The notes under the pieces: model-generated
Databases searched by the model: none
Told to the model about the DNA's origin: nothing
Seen by the model: the letters and a program-made list of their open reading frames with translations, nothing else
Part shown: one piece after another, positions 63,201 to 63,344 of the stretch
Layout of the letters: each line of letters opens with the position of its first letter
Numbering within the stretch: the first letter of the stretch is position 1
Made by a program: the position numbers and the translations under genes
Source of the DNA: Liolophura sinensis
Taxonomy: Eukaryota > Mollusca > Polyplacophora > Chitonida > Chitonidae
Length of the DNA stretch: 64,000 nt
Reading direction: 5' to 3'
Assembly: GCF_032854445.1 (NCBI RefSeq)
Contig: NC_088298.1
Location: 24,143,295 to 24,207,294, forward strand

Positions 63201-63340
63201 CTGTACTGGTCCAGCTATTCCGAATCATCGATCGAAAGGTTGAAAGTTGACGGAGGCTCTGAGAAGGAGCGTGTCGTAAAGCTGCGCTCTGAGGACCATC
63301 CTCGCGCCATTGTGATTAACAGTTGTGGATCGTCCATGGG
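6175..63340 (+). CDS. LRP1: LRP1-like endocytic receptor, N-terminal half, 45 coding segments (partial at both ends)
   Basis: LRP1 is a very large type I membrane receptor that binds lipoproteins, proteases and many other ligands through LA repeats and delivers them to endosomes, where the YWTD propellers help ligand release. Visible here: LA1-2, EGF1-2, propeller 1, EGF3, propeller 2, EGF4, LA3-10, EGF5-6, propeller 3, EGF7, propeller 4, EGF8, propeller 5, EGF9 and part of propeller 6. Each coding segment has AG/GT borders and splice phases that fit its neighbours. Total coding length is about 6.88 kb (~2290 residues), close to the matching stretch of human LRP1. Only two LA repeats precede EGF1, as in LRP1; LRP2/megalin has seven. 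Sixteen single-base frameshifts are visible, 14 of them between 51449 and 60458, and most sit in homopolymers. I read them as assembly errors, but pseudogenisation cannot be excluded. The start codon, signal peptide, LA clusters III-IV and the cytoplasmic tail are outside the window. Confidence 0.93.
6288..6890. repeat. G-rich tandem repeat starting at the LA1 donor
   Basis: Irregular units with ccacaactctgttaggagga, gtgtgtgggggtggg and aggtagagaggtagtgagag. The first block repeats the exon end ccacagctct|gtgagtagga. Several G runs could form quadruplexes. Confidence 0.8.
6900..9050. other. Intron 1 interior, no clear feature
   Basis: AT-rich unique-looking DNA between LA1 and the family E copy. 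A C-rich stretch lies at 7320-7400. No exon or element with defined ends was recognised. Confidence 0.5.
9052..9215. mobile_element. Dispersed repeat family E, copy 2
   Basis: Contains gattctctgatagctctaat, aaggcgttttgaggg, tgtttgaaggtagggtga and a related 3' part. Confidence 0.55.
9423..9475. repeat. (TCTG)n microsatellite
   Basis: Tetranucleotide run, imperfect, about 12 units. Confidence 0.9.
9581..9915. mobile_element. MITE family A with TTAA ends
   Basis: Left end ttaaagagactagttacc, then agagatttttggca; right end agctctctggcctatcct, then ctttaa in inverted orientation. Both ends carry TTAA, as in piggyBac-type elements. Related copy at 61899-62214. Confidence 0.65.
10165..10450. mobile_element. 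MITE family B copy, split by a SINE
   Basis: Left part 10165-10243 (gtttgcaaggtgtttattca); right part 10383-10450. The target duplication gtgtagactgataa stands at 10230-10243 and again at 10383-10396. Confidence 0.8.
10244..10382 (-). mobile_element. V-SINE-like element inserted in MITE B
   Basis: Starts with the reversed tail tttatttatttgattgg, then cagcattatggtcggagg, and stops at ttgctggcagacc, so the tRNA head is missing. Flanked by a 14-bp target-site duplication. Confidence 0.88.
10602..10840 (+). mobile_element. Second tRNA-headed SINE family
   Basis: Head gccccgatagcacaattggt fits a pol III A box, and gggtcaattct fits a B box. Body with cattaaggggatagtgcaac and ggcgg-rich part, ending aaatccgtcctgcaacaag. 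Unrelated to the V-SINE-like copies. Confidence 0.7.
10841..10925 (-). mobile_element. MITE family B fragment
   Basis: Reverse complement of the family's left end: gagtaaacaccttgcaaaca, then tggaaaaagtttgaagagtt. Confidence 0.6.
11290..11690. repeat. 44-bp minisatellite, ~9 copies
   Basis: Units with tagctggcttaaattggctt and ttctttaaatgtgtaaa. Moderately diverged. Confidence 0.9.
12541..12637 (+). mobile_element. V-SINE-like 3' fragment
   Basis: Cctaatgctgcctgc, cgtataagtgaaatattc, gtacggcata and a caataaataagtaaat tail. Confidence 0.7.
12683..12889. mobile_element. MITE family C
   Basis: Ends tactgtaattcttcatc and gattgaagaattagtgta are inverted. Internal tacaccccgtagttct-like block is shared with copies at 25719-25904 and 61364-61484. 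Confidence 0.65.
12903..13070. mobile_element. Dispersed repeat family E, copy 3
   Basis: Contains gattcggagagttctat, ttggaaggtaaaatga and aaatgtaagttttaccacc. Confidence 0.55.
13163..13408 (+). mobile_element. Near full-length V-SINE-like element
   Basis: Head ggcctccgtggccgagtgga gives a tRNA-type A box; gtcgctgtgagtccagctc serves as B box region. Central domain and aaataaataaat tail are present. Best reference copy in the window. Confidence 0.85.
13478..13558. repeat. 18-bp array before LA2 exon
   Basis: Four to five copies of tatgtgactggtaccttg, ending 26 bp before the acceptor. Confidence 0.88.
13584..13724 (+). CDS. LRP1: LRP1 exon: LA repeat 2, with two compensating frameshifts
   Basis: LA repeat with six Cys recoverable (EFHC, MYQC, CIP, ICNG, TDC, AIC). 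As written the frame is broken: one G too many at the acceptor (13583-13585) and one base missing near 13646-13650 (AACAATGC). Together they cancel, so only the first third is out of frame. The calcium cage reads DKDSADE, one residue longer than the usual DxSDE. Ends at GTAAGT, phase 1. Confidence 0.82.
14048..16053. mobile_element. MITE family F with ~30 internal 62-bp units
   Basis: Left end taccctaattcttctgaatt; right end reads ttagaagaaatagggtag, an inverted match. Between them the 62-bp unit (gagtatgttgttcattagat is its core) repeats about 30 times. A 217-bp copy with one unit lies at 45191-45407. Confidence 0.85.
16452..16597 (+). mobile_element. V-SINE-like element, 5'-truncated
   Basis: Ctggcagcaacctgcacatgg, cccaccatgatgctggctg, taagtgaaatatgcttgagt and a tail of aaataagtaaataaa. 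Confidence 0.8.
16746..16874 (+). CDS. LRP1: LRP1 exon: EGF-like domain 1
   Basis: Acceptor ttttccag, donor GTAAGT, phase 1 at both ends. Six-Cys EGF pattern: SSC, LSC, FGC, PLC, FC, TSC. This is the non-calcium-binding EGF that follows LA2 in LRP1. Confidence 0.88.
17280..17410 (+). mobile_element. V-SINE-like element, diverged
   Basis: Tgcggatgattgtgggttt, ctcagcccggtttcctctca and a tail caaataaattaataaataaa. Confidence 0.7.
17475..17862. repeat. 31-bp minisatellite ending at the EGF2 acceptor
   Basis: About 12 units of ttgacacgttgtggtttgtc plus ctttgcccctc. The last unit becomes gtggtttatcgtttgtccag and forms the splice acceptor of the exon at 17864. Confidence 0.93.
17864..17983 (+). 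CDS. LRP1: LRP1 exon: calcium-binding EGF-like domain 2
   Basis: Begins D-I-D-E-C, the calcium-binding EGF signature, and has all six Cys. Two in-phase donors lie 6 nt apart (GTAAAG after 17983, GTAGGT after 17989), so the exon may end at either and add two residues. The acceptor lies at the end of a 31-bp minisatellite. Confidence 0.88.
18143..18288 (+). CDS. LRP1: LRP1 exon: propeller 1, first blade
   Basis: Phase 1 in, phase 0 out. Encodes [18 protein letters not shown], which aligns with the first blade of LRP1 propeller 1. The donor is a weak GTTGGT straight after TGG. The later GTTTAC would give phase 1 and leads to a stop in the next exon. Confidence 0.85.
18388..18550 (+). mobile_element. 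V-SINE-like element with internal duplication
   Basis: Two ccgg-gtttcct-ccaccat blocks in succession; ends taagtgaaatattcttggg. Confidence 0.7.
18738..18890 (+). mobile_element. V-SINE-like element
   Basis: Gtctgcagcaacctgcagatg, cccacettaatgctggccg-type block (cacccaccttaatgctggcc) and aaataaataaataaat tail. Confidence 0.8.
18900..19400. other. Intron interior, no clear feature
   Basis: AT-rich intron between propeller 1 segments. No repeat or exon recognised. Confidence 0.5.
19406..19517 (+). CDS. LRP1: LRP1 exon: propeller 1, blade 1-2 linker
   Basis: Acceptor tttgcag, donor GTAAGA, phase 0 in and phase 1 out. Encodes a poorly conserved loop with HHHMTCAKV, corresponding to the Cys-containing loop after blade 1 in LRP1. 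Intact frame, joins cleanly to SVDQMAYDW in the next exon. Confidence 0.78.
19529..19978. repeat. Three tandem copies of ~149 bp
   Basis: Each copy has ttttttgttttgtttattc, cagcctatcagaaattct and gtgattagtccataggctcg. Nearly identical, so recent. Starts 12 bp after the exon that ends at 19517. Confidence 0.93.
20018..20135 (+). mobile_element. V-SINE-like element, 3'-truncated
   Basis: Gcaatgacccaggaacctcc, gcattcgctgtaggtt, ctctccggccatttgtgaga and cagcaacctggggatggtc, without the tail. Confidence 0.7.
20346..20532 (-). mobile_element. V-SINE-like element with tRNA head
   Basis: Begins tttgtttatttattcgattg and ends ttggccacggaggcc, the reversed tRNA head. The central part is partly deleted after gggaggaagctgg. 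Confidence 0.8.
20706..20868 (+). CDS. LRP1: LRP1 exon: propeller 1, blade 2-3
   Basis: Encodes [17 protein letters not shown] and then [12 protein letters not shown], a full YWTD blade edge. Phase 1 in, phase 2 out at GTGAGT. High similarity to the same segment of LRP1 (EQMAIDWLTGNFYF). Confidence 0.93.
20870..21590. other. Intron, no clear feature
   Basis: A short V-SINE-like trace near 21066-21105 (gtcatgggtttgccctggg). Otherwise unique-looking AT-rich DNA. Confidence 0.45.
21593..21815 (+). CDS. LRP1: LRP1 exon: propeller 1, blades 3-5
   Basis: Encodes [19 protein letters not shown], then HPRGLAVDL and [18 protein letters not shown]. Phase 2 in, phase 0 out. The LYWSDAYLD segment closely matches LRP1 propeller 1. 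Confidence 0.94.
22063..22243 (+). CDS. LRP1: LRP1 exon: propeller 1, last blade
   Basis: Encodes [19 protein letters not shown], matching the LRP1 segment that reads YGLTVFENYLY, and ends KLRQPDG before the EGF. Phase 0 in, phase 1 out (GTATGG). Confidence 0.93.
22353..22531. mobile_element. MITE family D with ~40-bp inverted ends
   Basis: Left end aaggcatcaccacgtaaatg, then ttaaaagtgtcacaagctt. The right end, read in reverse complement, gives gaggcatcatcatgtaaatg and ttttacaagcttt. No related copy seen elsewhere in the window. Confidence 0.7.
23005..23136 (+). CDS. LRP1: LRP1 exon: EGF-like domain 3
   Basis: [13 protein letters not shown] followed by KCACQAGF and a final Cys: the EGF module that caps propeller 1. 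Phase 1 at both ends. A short GTT run supplies the polypyrimidine tract. Confidence 0.92.
23140..24370. other. Intron, no clear feature
   Basis: Unique-looking DNA between EGF3 and the repeat at 24372. No exon supported. Confidence 0.45.
24372..24604 (+). mobile_element. Dispersed repeat, family G
   Basis: Blocks caaggaaactggttggccgg, cttcggcatgatacttcagt, ggcggcatggactcgcc and catatgactgaaaaattgtt are shared with 48260, 56640 and 59520. Confidence 0.75.
24648..24884 (+). CDS. LRP1: LRP1 exon: propeller 2, blades 1-2
   Basis: Encodes [32 protein letters not shown] and VIYYSEIG. The start of propeller 2 aligns with LRP1 (GRPGIIRGMD). Phase 1 in and out, frame intact over 237 bp. Confidence 0.93.
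25046..25153 (+). mobile_element. V-SINE-like 3' part
   Basis: Gagtttcccctaaaccc, ccaccataatgctggccacc and a caaataaatgaaaaaa tail. Confidence 0.75.
25509..25683 (+). CDS. LRP1: LRP1 exon: propeller 2, blade 3
   Basis: Encodes [18 protein letters not shown], then [14 protein letters not shown]. The DDG-KKTI-VARL stretch is nearly the same in LRP1. Phase 1 in, phase 2 out. Confidence 0.95.
25719..25904. mobile_element. MITE family C, 35 bp after an exon
   Basis: Tactcgaaatcttcaacctt at the left, ttggaagaattagtgtat at the right, with ggtttctccacaccctataa inside. Confidence 0.65.
26640..26720 (+). mobile_element. tRNA-like SINE head fragment
   Basis: Tttagctcagttggcgctgg (A box) and gaatttgaatcctt (B box) at tRNA spacing. 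The arms do not pair as a functional tRNA, so a SINE head is likelier. Confidence 0.5.
26894..27089. mobile_element. MITE family B, 44 bp before an exon
   Basis: Left end tactgtaattcttcaacctt, right end gaaaaggttgaaagagtagg. Internal gtttgcaaggtatttattgc and gtgtagacataaaattatac. Confidence 0.75.
27134..27353 (+). CDS. LRP1: LRP1 exon: propeller 2, blades 4-5
   Basis: Encodes [25 protein letters not shown] and [15 protein letters not shown]. Phase 2 in, phase 0 out at ATG|GTGAGT. The intron that follows starts with a minisatellite whose units begin with a similar GGTGAG. Confidence 0.93.
27354..27768. repeat. ~72-bp minisatellite starting at the propeller 2 donor
   Basis: About six units with agcaaggtgaggtaatgtga, taataggcggtttgagctgg and tgtcacggcta. 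The first unit opens with the real donor ATG|GTGAGT. Confidence 0.85.
27800..28020. repeat. 41-bp minisatellite, ~6 copies
   Basis: Units with cagacaaagtgtaaatgggg and aaatcataaaaatgtcaata. Follows the 72-bp array directly. Confidence 0.92.
28378..28637 (+). mobile_element. V-SINE-like element with triplicated central domain
   Basis: The block from gatggtcgtgggtttccccc to cccaccgtaatgctggc occurs three times, then a single 3' end with taagtgaaatattcttgag and caaataaataaaataa. Confidence 0.85.
28962..29130 (-). mobile_element. V-SINE-like element
   Basis: Aagaatatttcacttataca, gaaactgggcagagcctg, agccagcatgagctgg and a doubled gttgaactcact. Lacks the far tRNA end. Confidence 0.75.
29327..29513 (+). 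CDS. LRP1: LRP1 exon: propeller 2, last blade
   Basis: Encodes [18 protein letters not shown] and an [10 protein letters not shown] loop. Acceptor caccag after a long T run; caccagag two bases later would break the frame. Phase 0 in, phase 1 out (GTTAGT). Confidence 0.9.
29724..29932. mobile_element. MITE family B, opposite orientation
   Basis: Aattctttaaccttttcaca at left and caaacatgttaaaatgttt with aaaaattacagta at right; inside, acaaaactac and gtctgcctgaataaacactt. Confidence 0.7.
30127..30255 (+). CDS. LRP1: LRP1 exon: EGF-like domain 4
   Basis: [18 protein letters not shown], then [10 protein letters not shown] and a final Cys. Closes propeller 2 before LA cluster II. The last five exon bases (TGAAA) and the donor GTGAGTAGTGG recur in the intron. 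Confidence 0.93.
30251..30425. repeat. ~50-bp repeat that includes the EGF4 donor, 4 copies
   Basis: Units tgaaagtgagtagtgg plus gacagttgtctcccctgaca. The first tgaaa is exon sequence. Confidence 0.92.
30556..30632. repeat. 15-bp array before LA3
   Basis: Five copies of tagtttttgatatcg-like units, ending 14 bp before the acceptor. Confidence 0.85.
30647..30796 (+). CDS. LRP1: LRP1 exon: LA repeat 3
   Basis: First LA repeat of cluster II. Six Cys, FEC at the second, KYKCDG aromatic position and calcium cage DCKDGSDED. Phase 1 at both ends (GTAAGA). Confidence 0.94.
31169..31288 (+). CDS. LRP1: LRP1 exon: LA repeat 4
   Basis: Six Cys, MFKC, SWRCDG and [11 protein letters not shown]. The cage has D in place of the usual S (DGDDED). 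Donor GTATGC after GGA A, phase 1. Confidence 0.93.
31322..31465 (+). mobile_element. V-SINE-like element, diverged
   Basis: Tctccggttgtacatggga, gtgcccggttta and ccgtaaaacaccaaacaaac with an (AAAC)n tail. Followed by ttggcttaatgccacatcaa, a block also at 58390. Confidence 0.65.
31839..31958 (+). CDS. LRP1: LRP1 exon: LA repeat 5, atypical calcium cage
   Basis: Six Cys with QWWCD at the ligand-facing position. The usual F-x-C is replaced (DHQNC), and the cage reads [10 protein letters not shown], with E where the first calcium-binding D of DxSDE is expected. The frame is intact, so the change looks genuine. Phase 1 at both ends. Confidence 0.92.
32290..32396 (+). CDS. LRP1: LRP1 exon: LA repeat 6, lacking its last Cys
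   Basis: Carries five Cys of the repeat, [21 protein letters not shown], and stops at the SDE in phase 0. The sixth Cys is supplied by the next exon, unlike the single-exon LA repeats around it. Confidence 0.92.
32400..33025. other. Intron inside LA6, no clear feature
   Basis: AT-rich. No repeat recognised. Confidence 0.45.
33026..33143 (+). CDS. LRP1: LRP1 exon: end of LA 6 plus LA repeat 7
   Basis: Begins F-F-C, which closes LA6, then [29 protein letters not shown] for LA7. Phase 0 in, phase 1 out. The spacer between the two repeats is unusually short (HY). Confidence 0.9.
33478..33590 (+). mobile_element. V-SINE-like 3' part
   Basis: Ctcattccccagggctctta, ccggtttcctcccaccgtaa, tgctggccgccgtcgtataa and caaataaataaatga. 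Confidence 0.8.
33913..34038 (+). CDS. LRP1: LRP1 exon: LA repeat 8
   Basis: [24 protein letters not shown] and SDSSDEFNC. Phase 1 at both ends. The last 13 exon bases plus the donor GTGAGTTTGG are repeated many times immediately downstream. Confidence 0.94.
34026..34560. repeat. 31-bp array spanning the LA8 donor, ~17 copies
   Basis: Unit gtttaactgcgcaagtgagt plus ttggttcttca. The first unit contains the last 13 exon bases and the true donor. Copies to about 34320 are nearly identical; those beyond degrade steadily. Confidence 0.95.
34657..34782 (+). CDS. LRP1: LRP1 exon: LA repeat 9
   Basis: [24 protein letters not shown] and EDNSDEEGC. Phase 1 at both ends (GTAAGT). The following intron is 7.5 kb and holds two large arrays. 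Confidence 0.93.
35440..37515. repeat. 109-bp minisatellite, ~19 copies
   Basis: Units with ggttactacaaggcgtatta, ttggtgagctagtgatgagc, ccttctgaaggtgagctatt and ggcaggctacatttagtgg. Each holds two donor-like ggtgagct strings. Very low divergence. Confidence 0.96.
37592..37606 (+). CDS. LRP1: Candidate 15-nt LRP1 microexon between LA9 and LA10
   Basis: Fifteen bases (CATACGATGAACGAC) lie between a good acceptor, catcatccttag, and a perfect donor, gtaagtatt. The length is a multiple of three. With phase 1 on both sides it would turn the linker GC-T-YQAAC into GC-T-YDERPYQAAC, adding five residues without a stop. It may be a cassette exon. No RNA evidence is available here. Confidence 0.6.
37935..40215. 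repeat. Compound 66/117/~53-bp minisatellite
   Basis: Three 66-bp units (37.93-38.17), about 15 units of ~117 bp with cacattctcggatggaaggt and ttttttctctccctag, then short ~53-bp units to 40215. Units contain tttttttagctcctgtata. Confidence 0.93.
40680..41080 (+). promoter_or_regulatory. Possible intronic regulatory segment
   Basis: Two CCAAT boxes (40780-40789, gccaatcaga; 40823-40830, gccaatca) and an octamer atttgcat at 40840-40847 lie within 70 bp. A diverged second copy of the region follows (caatttgcctttcagagacc). Function is inferred only from motifs. Confidence 0.25.
41345..41505. repeat. ~24-bp array, 7-8 copies
   Basis: Units ggatatcatgctaccttcct with tata/ttg spacers. Contains a GATATC in most units. 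Confidence 0.9.
41510..42310. other. Intron before LA10, no clear feature
   Basis: Starts with a reversed family E trace (41508-41565). The rest is unique-looking. Confidence 0.45.
42315..42443 (+). CDS. LRP1: LRP1 exon: LA repeat 10
   Basis: Eighth and last LA repeat of cluster [27 protein letters not shown] and [10 protein letters not shown]. It lacks the F-x-C phenylalanine and the aromatic before the fourth Cys. Phase 1 at both ends (GTAGGT). Confidence 0.9.
42869..43089. mobile_element. MITE family B, best copy
   Basis: Tactgtaattcttcaacctt at left and aaaggttgaggaattagagta in inverse at right, with TA at the borders. 221 bp. Confidence 0.8.
43140..44390. other. Intron, low complexity then unique DNA
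   Basis: T-rich then G-rich tract at 43148-43210 (ggggggtgggtgggtgggtg). No exon supported in the rest. Confidence 0.45.
44400..44755 (+). mobile_element. Third SINE-like element with internal repeat
   Basis: Head with cagttaaagcactagcttgt and gcgtgttcaaagtgagg (B-box like), then about five units of tttcctccagcactctgatt (44510-44690), then gtcatataagtgaaaaattt. Related traces at 61262-61690. Confidence 0.6.
44776..44892 (+). CDS. LRP1: LRP1 exon: EGF-like domain 5
   Basis: [20 protein letters not shown] followed by TCPDNMKL and a final Cys. Phase 1 at both ends. First of the two EGFs after LA cluster II. Confidence 0.93.
45191..45407. mobile_element. MITE family F, single-unit copy, inverted
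   Basis: Ends taccctatctcttctaattt and gaagaattagggtg are inverted. Inside is one 62-bp unit in reverse complement (ctaatgaacaacatactta) and ctttaccagcctt in reverse. Confidence 0.85.
45546..45955. repeat. 53-bp minisatellite, ~8 copies
   Basis: Units tagcagaagggaatgtgcct plus aatgctggttgtacagacat. Very low divergence. Confidence 0.94.
46217..46339 (+). CDS. LRP1: LRP1 exon: calcium-binding EGF-like domain 6
   Basis: [15 protein letters not shown], then [17 protein letters not shown] calcium-binding EGF start. The last ~31 exon bases are copied three times in the intron that follows. Confidence 0.93.
46300..46460. repeat. 41-bp repeat copying the EGF6 exon end, ~4 copies
   Basis: First unit is the exon tail ctgcaagatggatattcctg, taaacctatca|gtaagtacac. 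The next units read gatggg and gattga variants, with donor gt changed to gg. Confidence 0.92.
46762..46956 (+). CDS. LRP1: LRP1 exon: propeller 3, blade 1
   Basis: Encodes [24 protein letters not shown] and [14 protein letters not shown]. The SNRHEIRR-D and WTDVV-DKI-RG strings are shared with LRP1 propeller 3. Phase 1 in and out. Confidence 0.96.
47000..47780. other. Intron, no clear feature
   Basis: AT-rich, no repeat family recognised. Confidence 0.45.
47788..47992 (+). CDS. LRP1: LRP1 exon: propeller 3, blade 2
   Basis: Encodes [14 protein letters not shown], then [18 protein letters not shown] and [11 protein letters not shown]. The [16 protein letters not shown] string is identical to LRP1. 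Donor GTGCGT, phase 2. Confidence 0.97.
48260..48502 (+). mobile_element. Family G repeat next to an exon acceptor
   Basis: Gaactggttggcccggtgtc, cttcagcatgatccttcagg, ccacaagaagacacataatc and tatatgactaaaaacttctt. Its tail runs to within 20 bp of the exon at 48522. Confidence 0.78.
48522..48692 (+). CDS. LRP1: LRP1 exon: propeller 3, blade 3
   Basis: Encodes [33 protein letters not shown] and WIDA. Phase 2 in and out. The acceptor lies about 20 bp beyond a dispersed-repeat tail. Confidence 0.95.
48736..48885 (-). mobile_element. V-SINE-like element
   Basis: Tttatttatatgattggtgt, aagaatatttcacttataca, cagcattatgatgggaagaa and gggaaacccacgaccatca. Confidence 0.8.
49309..49456 (+). CDS. LRP1: LRP1 exon: propeller 3, blades 4-5
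   Basis: Encodes [28 protein letters not shown] and [11 protein letters not shown]. Phase 2 in, phase 0 out. The WTDWRTN string matches LRP1. Confidence 0.95.
49487..49655 (-). mobile_element. V-SINE-like element
   Basis: Tatttatttatttggttggt, cagcattatggtgggaggaa, aggttgctggcagaccttcc and cacgtacggccggagagga. Confidence 0.85.
49825..50100. repeat. 32-bp minisatellite, ~9 copies
   Basis: Units tttgtattcatggacagcag plus ttctacacaaa. The last copies are diverged. Confidence 0.93.
50540..50735. repeat. ~17-bp array, ~12 copies
   Basis: Units gtgttacacagtatgaa with variants, ending about 40 bp before the exon at 50779. Confidence 0.9.
50779..50875 (+). CDS. LRP1: LRP1 exon: propeller 3, C-terminal strand
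   Basis: Encodes [18 protein letters not shown], then [15 protein letters not shown]. The [12 protein letters not shown] pattern is the LRP1 exit from propeller 3. Phase 0 in, phase 1 out. Confidence 0.95.
50880..51440. other. Intron, no clear feature
   Basis: Very AT-rich. No repeat or exon recognised. Confidence 0.45.
51449..51574 (+). CDS. LRP1: LRP1 exon: EGF-like domain 7, two compensating frameshifts
   Basis: [19 protein letters not shown] is in frame. One extra T at 51518-51520 and one A missing from the run at 51540-51544 then displace the middle and hide the C-R-C pair. The end, MPDKKTCEG, is in frame again. Length 126 is a multiple of three because the two errors cancel. Confidence 0.85.
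51974..52202 (+). CDS. LRP1: LRP1 exon: propeller 4, blade 1, one frameshift
   Basis: Encodes [35 protein letters not shown] and SAFLN. An extra A at 52171 (AACaGGC) then creates a stop. Without it the end reads [12 protein letters not shown], as in LRP1 (NGTGVET). A second copy of the last 25 bases and the donor sits after the gap at 52674. Confidence 0.88.
52178..52971. other. 200-N assembly gap between two copies of one ~296-bp sequence
   Basis: N run 52474-52673. The sequence 52178-52473, which includes 25 exon bases and the donor, recurs at 52674-52971 with scattered differences. Either uncollapsed haplotypes or contig ends, or a true tandem duplication. Confidence 0.85.
52972..53430. 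other. GC-rich stretch then AT-rich intron
   Basis: 52976-53060 is C-rich (cgccccctccgcatcccc) and unlike the rest of the window. No feature recognised. Confidence 0.4.
53436..53466. repeat. (GATT)n microsatellite
   Basis: Seven to eight perfect units. Confidence 0.92.
53742..53918 (+). CDS. LRP1: LRP1 exon: propeller 4, blade 2, one frameshift
   Basis: Begins [19 protein letters not shown]. One A is missing from the AAAA run at 53812-53815. After it the correct frame reads [17 protein letters not shown] and SLAVHPEKG. Length is one base short of the expected phase 1 to phase 2 exon. Confidence 0.88.
54095..54315. repeat. ~24-bp minisatellite, ~9 copies
   Basis: Units gggtgggaactctgactctg plus ctcat, with deletions. 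Confidence 0.9.
54475..54587 (+). CDS. LRP1: LRP1 exon: propeller 4, blade 3
   Basis: Encodes [20 protein letters not shown] and [13 protein letters not shown]. Phase 2 in, phase 1 out. One of only two intact exons between 51.4 and 60.5 kb. Confidence 0.92.
55125..55406 (+). CDS. LRP1: LRP1 exon: propeller 4, blades 4-6
   Basis: Encodes [46 protein letters not shown] and VKAMRVYD. 282 bp with intact frame, phase 1 at both ends. Equivalent to the LRP1 segment with KLYWIS and HMKVYD. Confidence 0.93.
55609..55734 (+). CDS. LRP1: LRP1 exon: EGF-like domain 8, two compensating frameshifts
   Basis: As written a stop follows at once. An extra T at 55610-55611 and a missing G at about 55640 explain it. 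The corrected frame reads NECAKDNGG, then [17 protein letters not shown] and [13 protein letters not shown], a normal EGF with six Cys. Donor GTGAGG. Confidence 0.85.
55855..56392. repeat. 36-bp array spanning the propeller 5 acceptor, ~14 copies
   Basis: Unit tttttatttcctccaggtat plus caaaacatcatacctg. The last unit supplies the true acceptor and the first 7 exon bases. Copies at the upstream end are the most diverged. The 36-bp period keeps a frame open but it is not coding. Confidence 0.95.
56357..56492 (+). CDS. LRP1: LRP1 exon: propeller 5, blade 1, one frameshift
   Basis: Starts GIKSFLMYS. An extra T at 56383-56384 then breaks the frame; the rest reads [18 protein letters not shown] and [11 protein letters not shown]. 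The acceptor ctccag|GTATCAA is the last member of a 36-bp array that repeats this junction. Confidence 0.87.
56640..56965 (+). mobile_element. Family G repeat, longest copy
   Basis: Gtcatccgcatgatacttca, ggcggcacggactcccc, cacaagaagacacagtacgt and gatatgattgaaaaattgcg. Confidence 0.75.
57304..57425 (+). mobile_element. V-SINE-like 3' part
   Basis: Agccagcaacctgcggatgg, cctcccaccataatgctggc, gtataagtgaaatattcttg and caaataaataaataaataaa. Confidence 0.85.
57642..57714. repeat. (CTC)n trinucleotide tract
   Basis: About 22 units with two interruptions. Confidence 0.95.
57815..57965. mobile_element. Dispersed repeat family E, copy 4
   Basis: Ttctggagttctattgactt, tagaaaggtgttttgagagg and gggaaaatgtaaattttagc. 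Confidence 0.55.
58154..58286 (+). CDS. LRP1: LRP1 exon: propeller 5, blade 2, two frameshifts
   Basis: DYIYWV is in frame. One base is missing at 58172-58176 and another near 58214-58220. Corrected, it reads [30 protein letters not shown], close to LRP1 (GRVEGIAVDWIAG). Two bases shorter than the expected 135. Confidence 0.86.
58703..58833 (+). CDS. LRP1: LRP1 exon: propeller 5, blade 3, one frameshift
   Basis: Encodes [20 protein letters not shown] and [10 protein letters not shown] in frame. An extra C at 58818-58819 gives a stop just before the PAKG that ends the exon. Matches the LRP1 segment with IEVARLNGS and DKPRAI. Confidence 0.88.
58995..59172. mobile_element. MITE family B, right part
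   Basis: Ggactgataaacttatacct, gaagccctgaaattggtc and gcgaacaggttgaggaatca. Confidence 0.65.
59326..59392 (+). mobile_element. V-SINE-like 3' end
   Basis: Taagtgaaatattcttgat, gttaaacaccagtcaaataa. Confidence 0.65.
59520..59725 (+). mobile_element. Family G repeat
   Basis: Gtcttcgtcatggtacttca, agcggcatgggactggcc, ccacaagaagacgcattatg and ctatgactgaagaattgtta. Confidence 0.72.
59925..60152. mobile_element. MITE family B, 36 bp before an exon
   Basis: Gtactgcagttctccaactt, gtttgcaaggtgtttattca, gcatattatgaaggcattat and a degenerate right end. Confidence 0.65.
60189..60458 (+). CDS. LRP1: LRP1 exon: propeller 5, blades 4-5, four frameshifts
   Basis: Four single-base errors: extra T (60196-60200), extra G (60218-60221), missing A (60290-60291) and missing A (60378-60380). 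They cancel to a 270-bp length that fits the phases. The corrected frame gives [33 protein letters not shown] and EFIYWIDT. Confidence 0.86.
60470..61085. other. Intron, no clear feature
   Basis: AT-rich, with short T runs before the acceptor at 61091. No repeat recognised. Confidence 0.45.
61094..61218 (+). CDS. LRP1: LRP1 exon: propeller 5, C-terminal strand
   Basis: Encodes [33 protein letters not shown]. The GSIKR and D-KV-RQKG strings match the LRP1 exit from propeller 5. Intact, phase 2 in and phase 1 out. Confidence 0.93.
61364..61484. mobile_element. MITE family C, partial
   Basis: Atggtttgtttgtgtcatta, cactacaccccgtagttctc and ggttgaaaaatgagtgtat. Confidence 0.55.
61698..61728. repeat. 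(AATC)n microsatellite
   Basis: Seven units, 15 bp before the EGF9 exon. Confidence 0.9.
61744..61866 (+). CDS. LRP1: LRP1 exon: EGF-like domain 9
   Basis: [20 protein letters not shown], then [16 protein letters not shown]. The usual NGGC reads NGWC. CLYRG matches LRP1. The acceptor follows an (AATC)n run. Confidence 0.93.
61899..62214. mobile_element. MITE family A, 316 bp
   Basis: Left end ccagagatttttggcaaaaa; right end ttttttgccaaaaatctctg with gtataccctcttta, an inverted match of over 25 bp. Starts 33 bp after the EGF9 exon. TTAA ends are degenerate here (TTAT/TTAG). Confidence 0.8.
62220..62600. other. Intron, no clear feature
   Basis: No repeat or exon recognised. Confidence 0.45.
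62602..62835 (+). CDS. LRP1: LRP1 exon: propeller 6, blade 1
   Basis: Encodes [32 protein letters not shown] and [16 protein letters not shown]. The pattern NLNAP...MKNVIALAFDY...FFSDI-GNIQQI of LRP1 is evident. Phase 1 at both ends. Confidence 0.95.
63154..63340 (+). CDS. LRP1: LRP1 exon: propeller 6, blade 2 (last in window)
   Basis: Encodes [20 protein letters not shown] and EDHPRAIV. Ends ATG GG|GTAGGG in phase 2, the usual break before a FWTDW strand, which must lie beyond 64000. Confidence 0.93.
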
Positions 63341-63344
63341 GTAG

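Noticed and set aside
6175-63340. LRP2/megalin instead of LRP1
   Set aside because: Only two LA repeats lie before EGF1, and the propeller 1-3 and 6 sequences follow LRP1 closely. LRP2 has seven LA repeats in its first cluster. Earlier LA exons left of the window are not fully excluded.
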